64,000 bases of DNA from assembly GCA_905221605.1 (NCBI GenBank), contig CAJNDS010001380.1:460001-524000 (forward strand), given 5' to 3'. The notes beneath the pieces were generated by a model. That model saw nothing but the letters and a program-made list of their open reading frames with translations, was not told where the DNA came from and did not search any database. Origin of the DNA: Symbiodinium natans. Taxonomy: Eukaryota; Sar; Dinophyceae; Suessiales; Symbiodiniaceae. This document shows, in pieces, positions 63,678-64,000 of this stretch (the stretch's first letter is position 1; each line of letters opens with the position of its first letter). A program made the translations under genes and the position numbers.

Positions 63678-64000
63678 CACCCTAACCCCCGCCCCCGGTC
63701 AAAACCTGCTTTAAAGCAAAACCTCAAAGTCCGGGTTTAGGCTCCCTGAATCCAGACCCTAACGCCCTAAAACCCTAATGCCCAAAACCCTGATTCCTAA
63801 ACCCTCAAGCCCTCAAACCCTGAACCTTGAAACCCTAAACCCTGAAACCCTCAAACCCTAAACCCGGAAACCCCAAATCCCTAACACCCAAAGTCGAAAA
63901 GCCCGAAAACCCCAAAAACCCCAAAACTCTAAAAACCCTGAAGCCCCGCAAAAGGCCTAAACAACCCCCAAAACCCTAAAACCCTAAAAAACTCTAAAAA

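Noticed and set aside
1-64000. The window as a true chromosome end
   Set aside because: Telomere units occur in both orientations and are interleaved with conserved exons throughout; no terminal array runs off either edge.

Overview
This window looks like one very large, heavily interrupted eukaryotic gene on the + strand. The organism is most likely a dinoflagellate. Telomere-type repeats (TTTAGGG/CCCTAAA and variants) occur every few hundred bases on both strands, and no ordinary long open frame exists. Three observations point to a dinoflagellate: 19 of 19 reconstructed acceptors read AG|G; donors are GC (11), GA (3) and GT (3) of 17; and a TTTAGGG-type telomere unit is used. Chromerids, cryptophytes, plants and green algae share TTTAGGG, so the assignment is an inference.

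Two sets of exons could be solved because their spliced product matches a known domain and the reading phase agrees at every junction. (1) 3159-8600 holds six exons encoding RCC1-type beta-propeller blades, with the chain VGLVECGNRHT-LCLTFDGS, FGSNSE-GQLGIGRTSD and PVPALL..LAAYC-GRALST. (2) 52091-62234 holds thirteen exons encoding the N-lobe of a HECT ubiquitin-ligase domain, from VKFTGEDGQDEG-GVRREFF through GTVIGLA-VYNN, DLKPGGSEIPVT and LLAQ-GFEKVVDSA to LWSFLTAEE. RCC1 blades followed by a HECT domain define HERC-type E3 ligases, so I read the window as a HERC-like gene whose 5' end and catalytic-cysteine C-lobe are not visible.

Between about 9 and 52 kb there are some 50 short (30-180 nt) GC-rich, protein-like segments on the + strand, usually lying between a CCCTAAA tract on the left and a TTTAGGG tract on the right. 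Several link to each other in phase, such as 42.0-44.4 kb and 47.0-48.2 kb. I list them as candidate exons of lower confidence. At least one equally convincing segment (55599-55716) does not fit the HECT chain, so some of these will be false.

The introns typically carry TTTAGGG tracts near the 5' end and CCCTAAA tracts near the 3' end, so a transcript could fold each intron back on itself. They are also packed with short inverted-repeat (MITE-like) elements of about 20 families. One copy (22301-22417) appears to be an exact intron. Several introns are bounded by direct duplications of exon-edge sequence, the hallmark of introns created by transposon insertion (introners). Introns also hold unrelated coding debris: a broken minus-strand ORF at 39.5-40.1 kb, an intact-looking 154-codon ORF at 46.2-46.7 kb, and frameshifted fragments at 4.5, 6.1 and 7.4 kb. 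I saw no rRNA, tRNA or CRISPR array.
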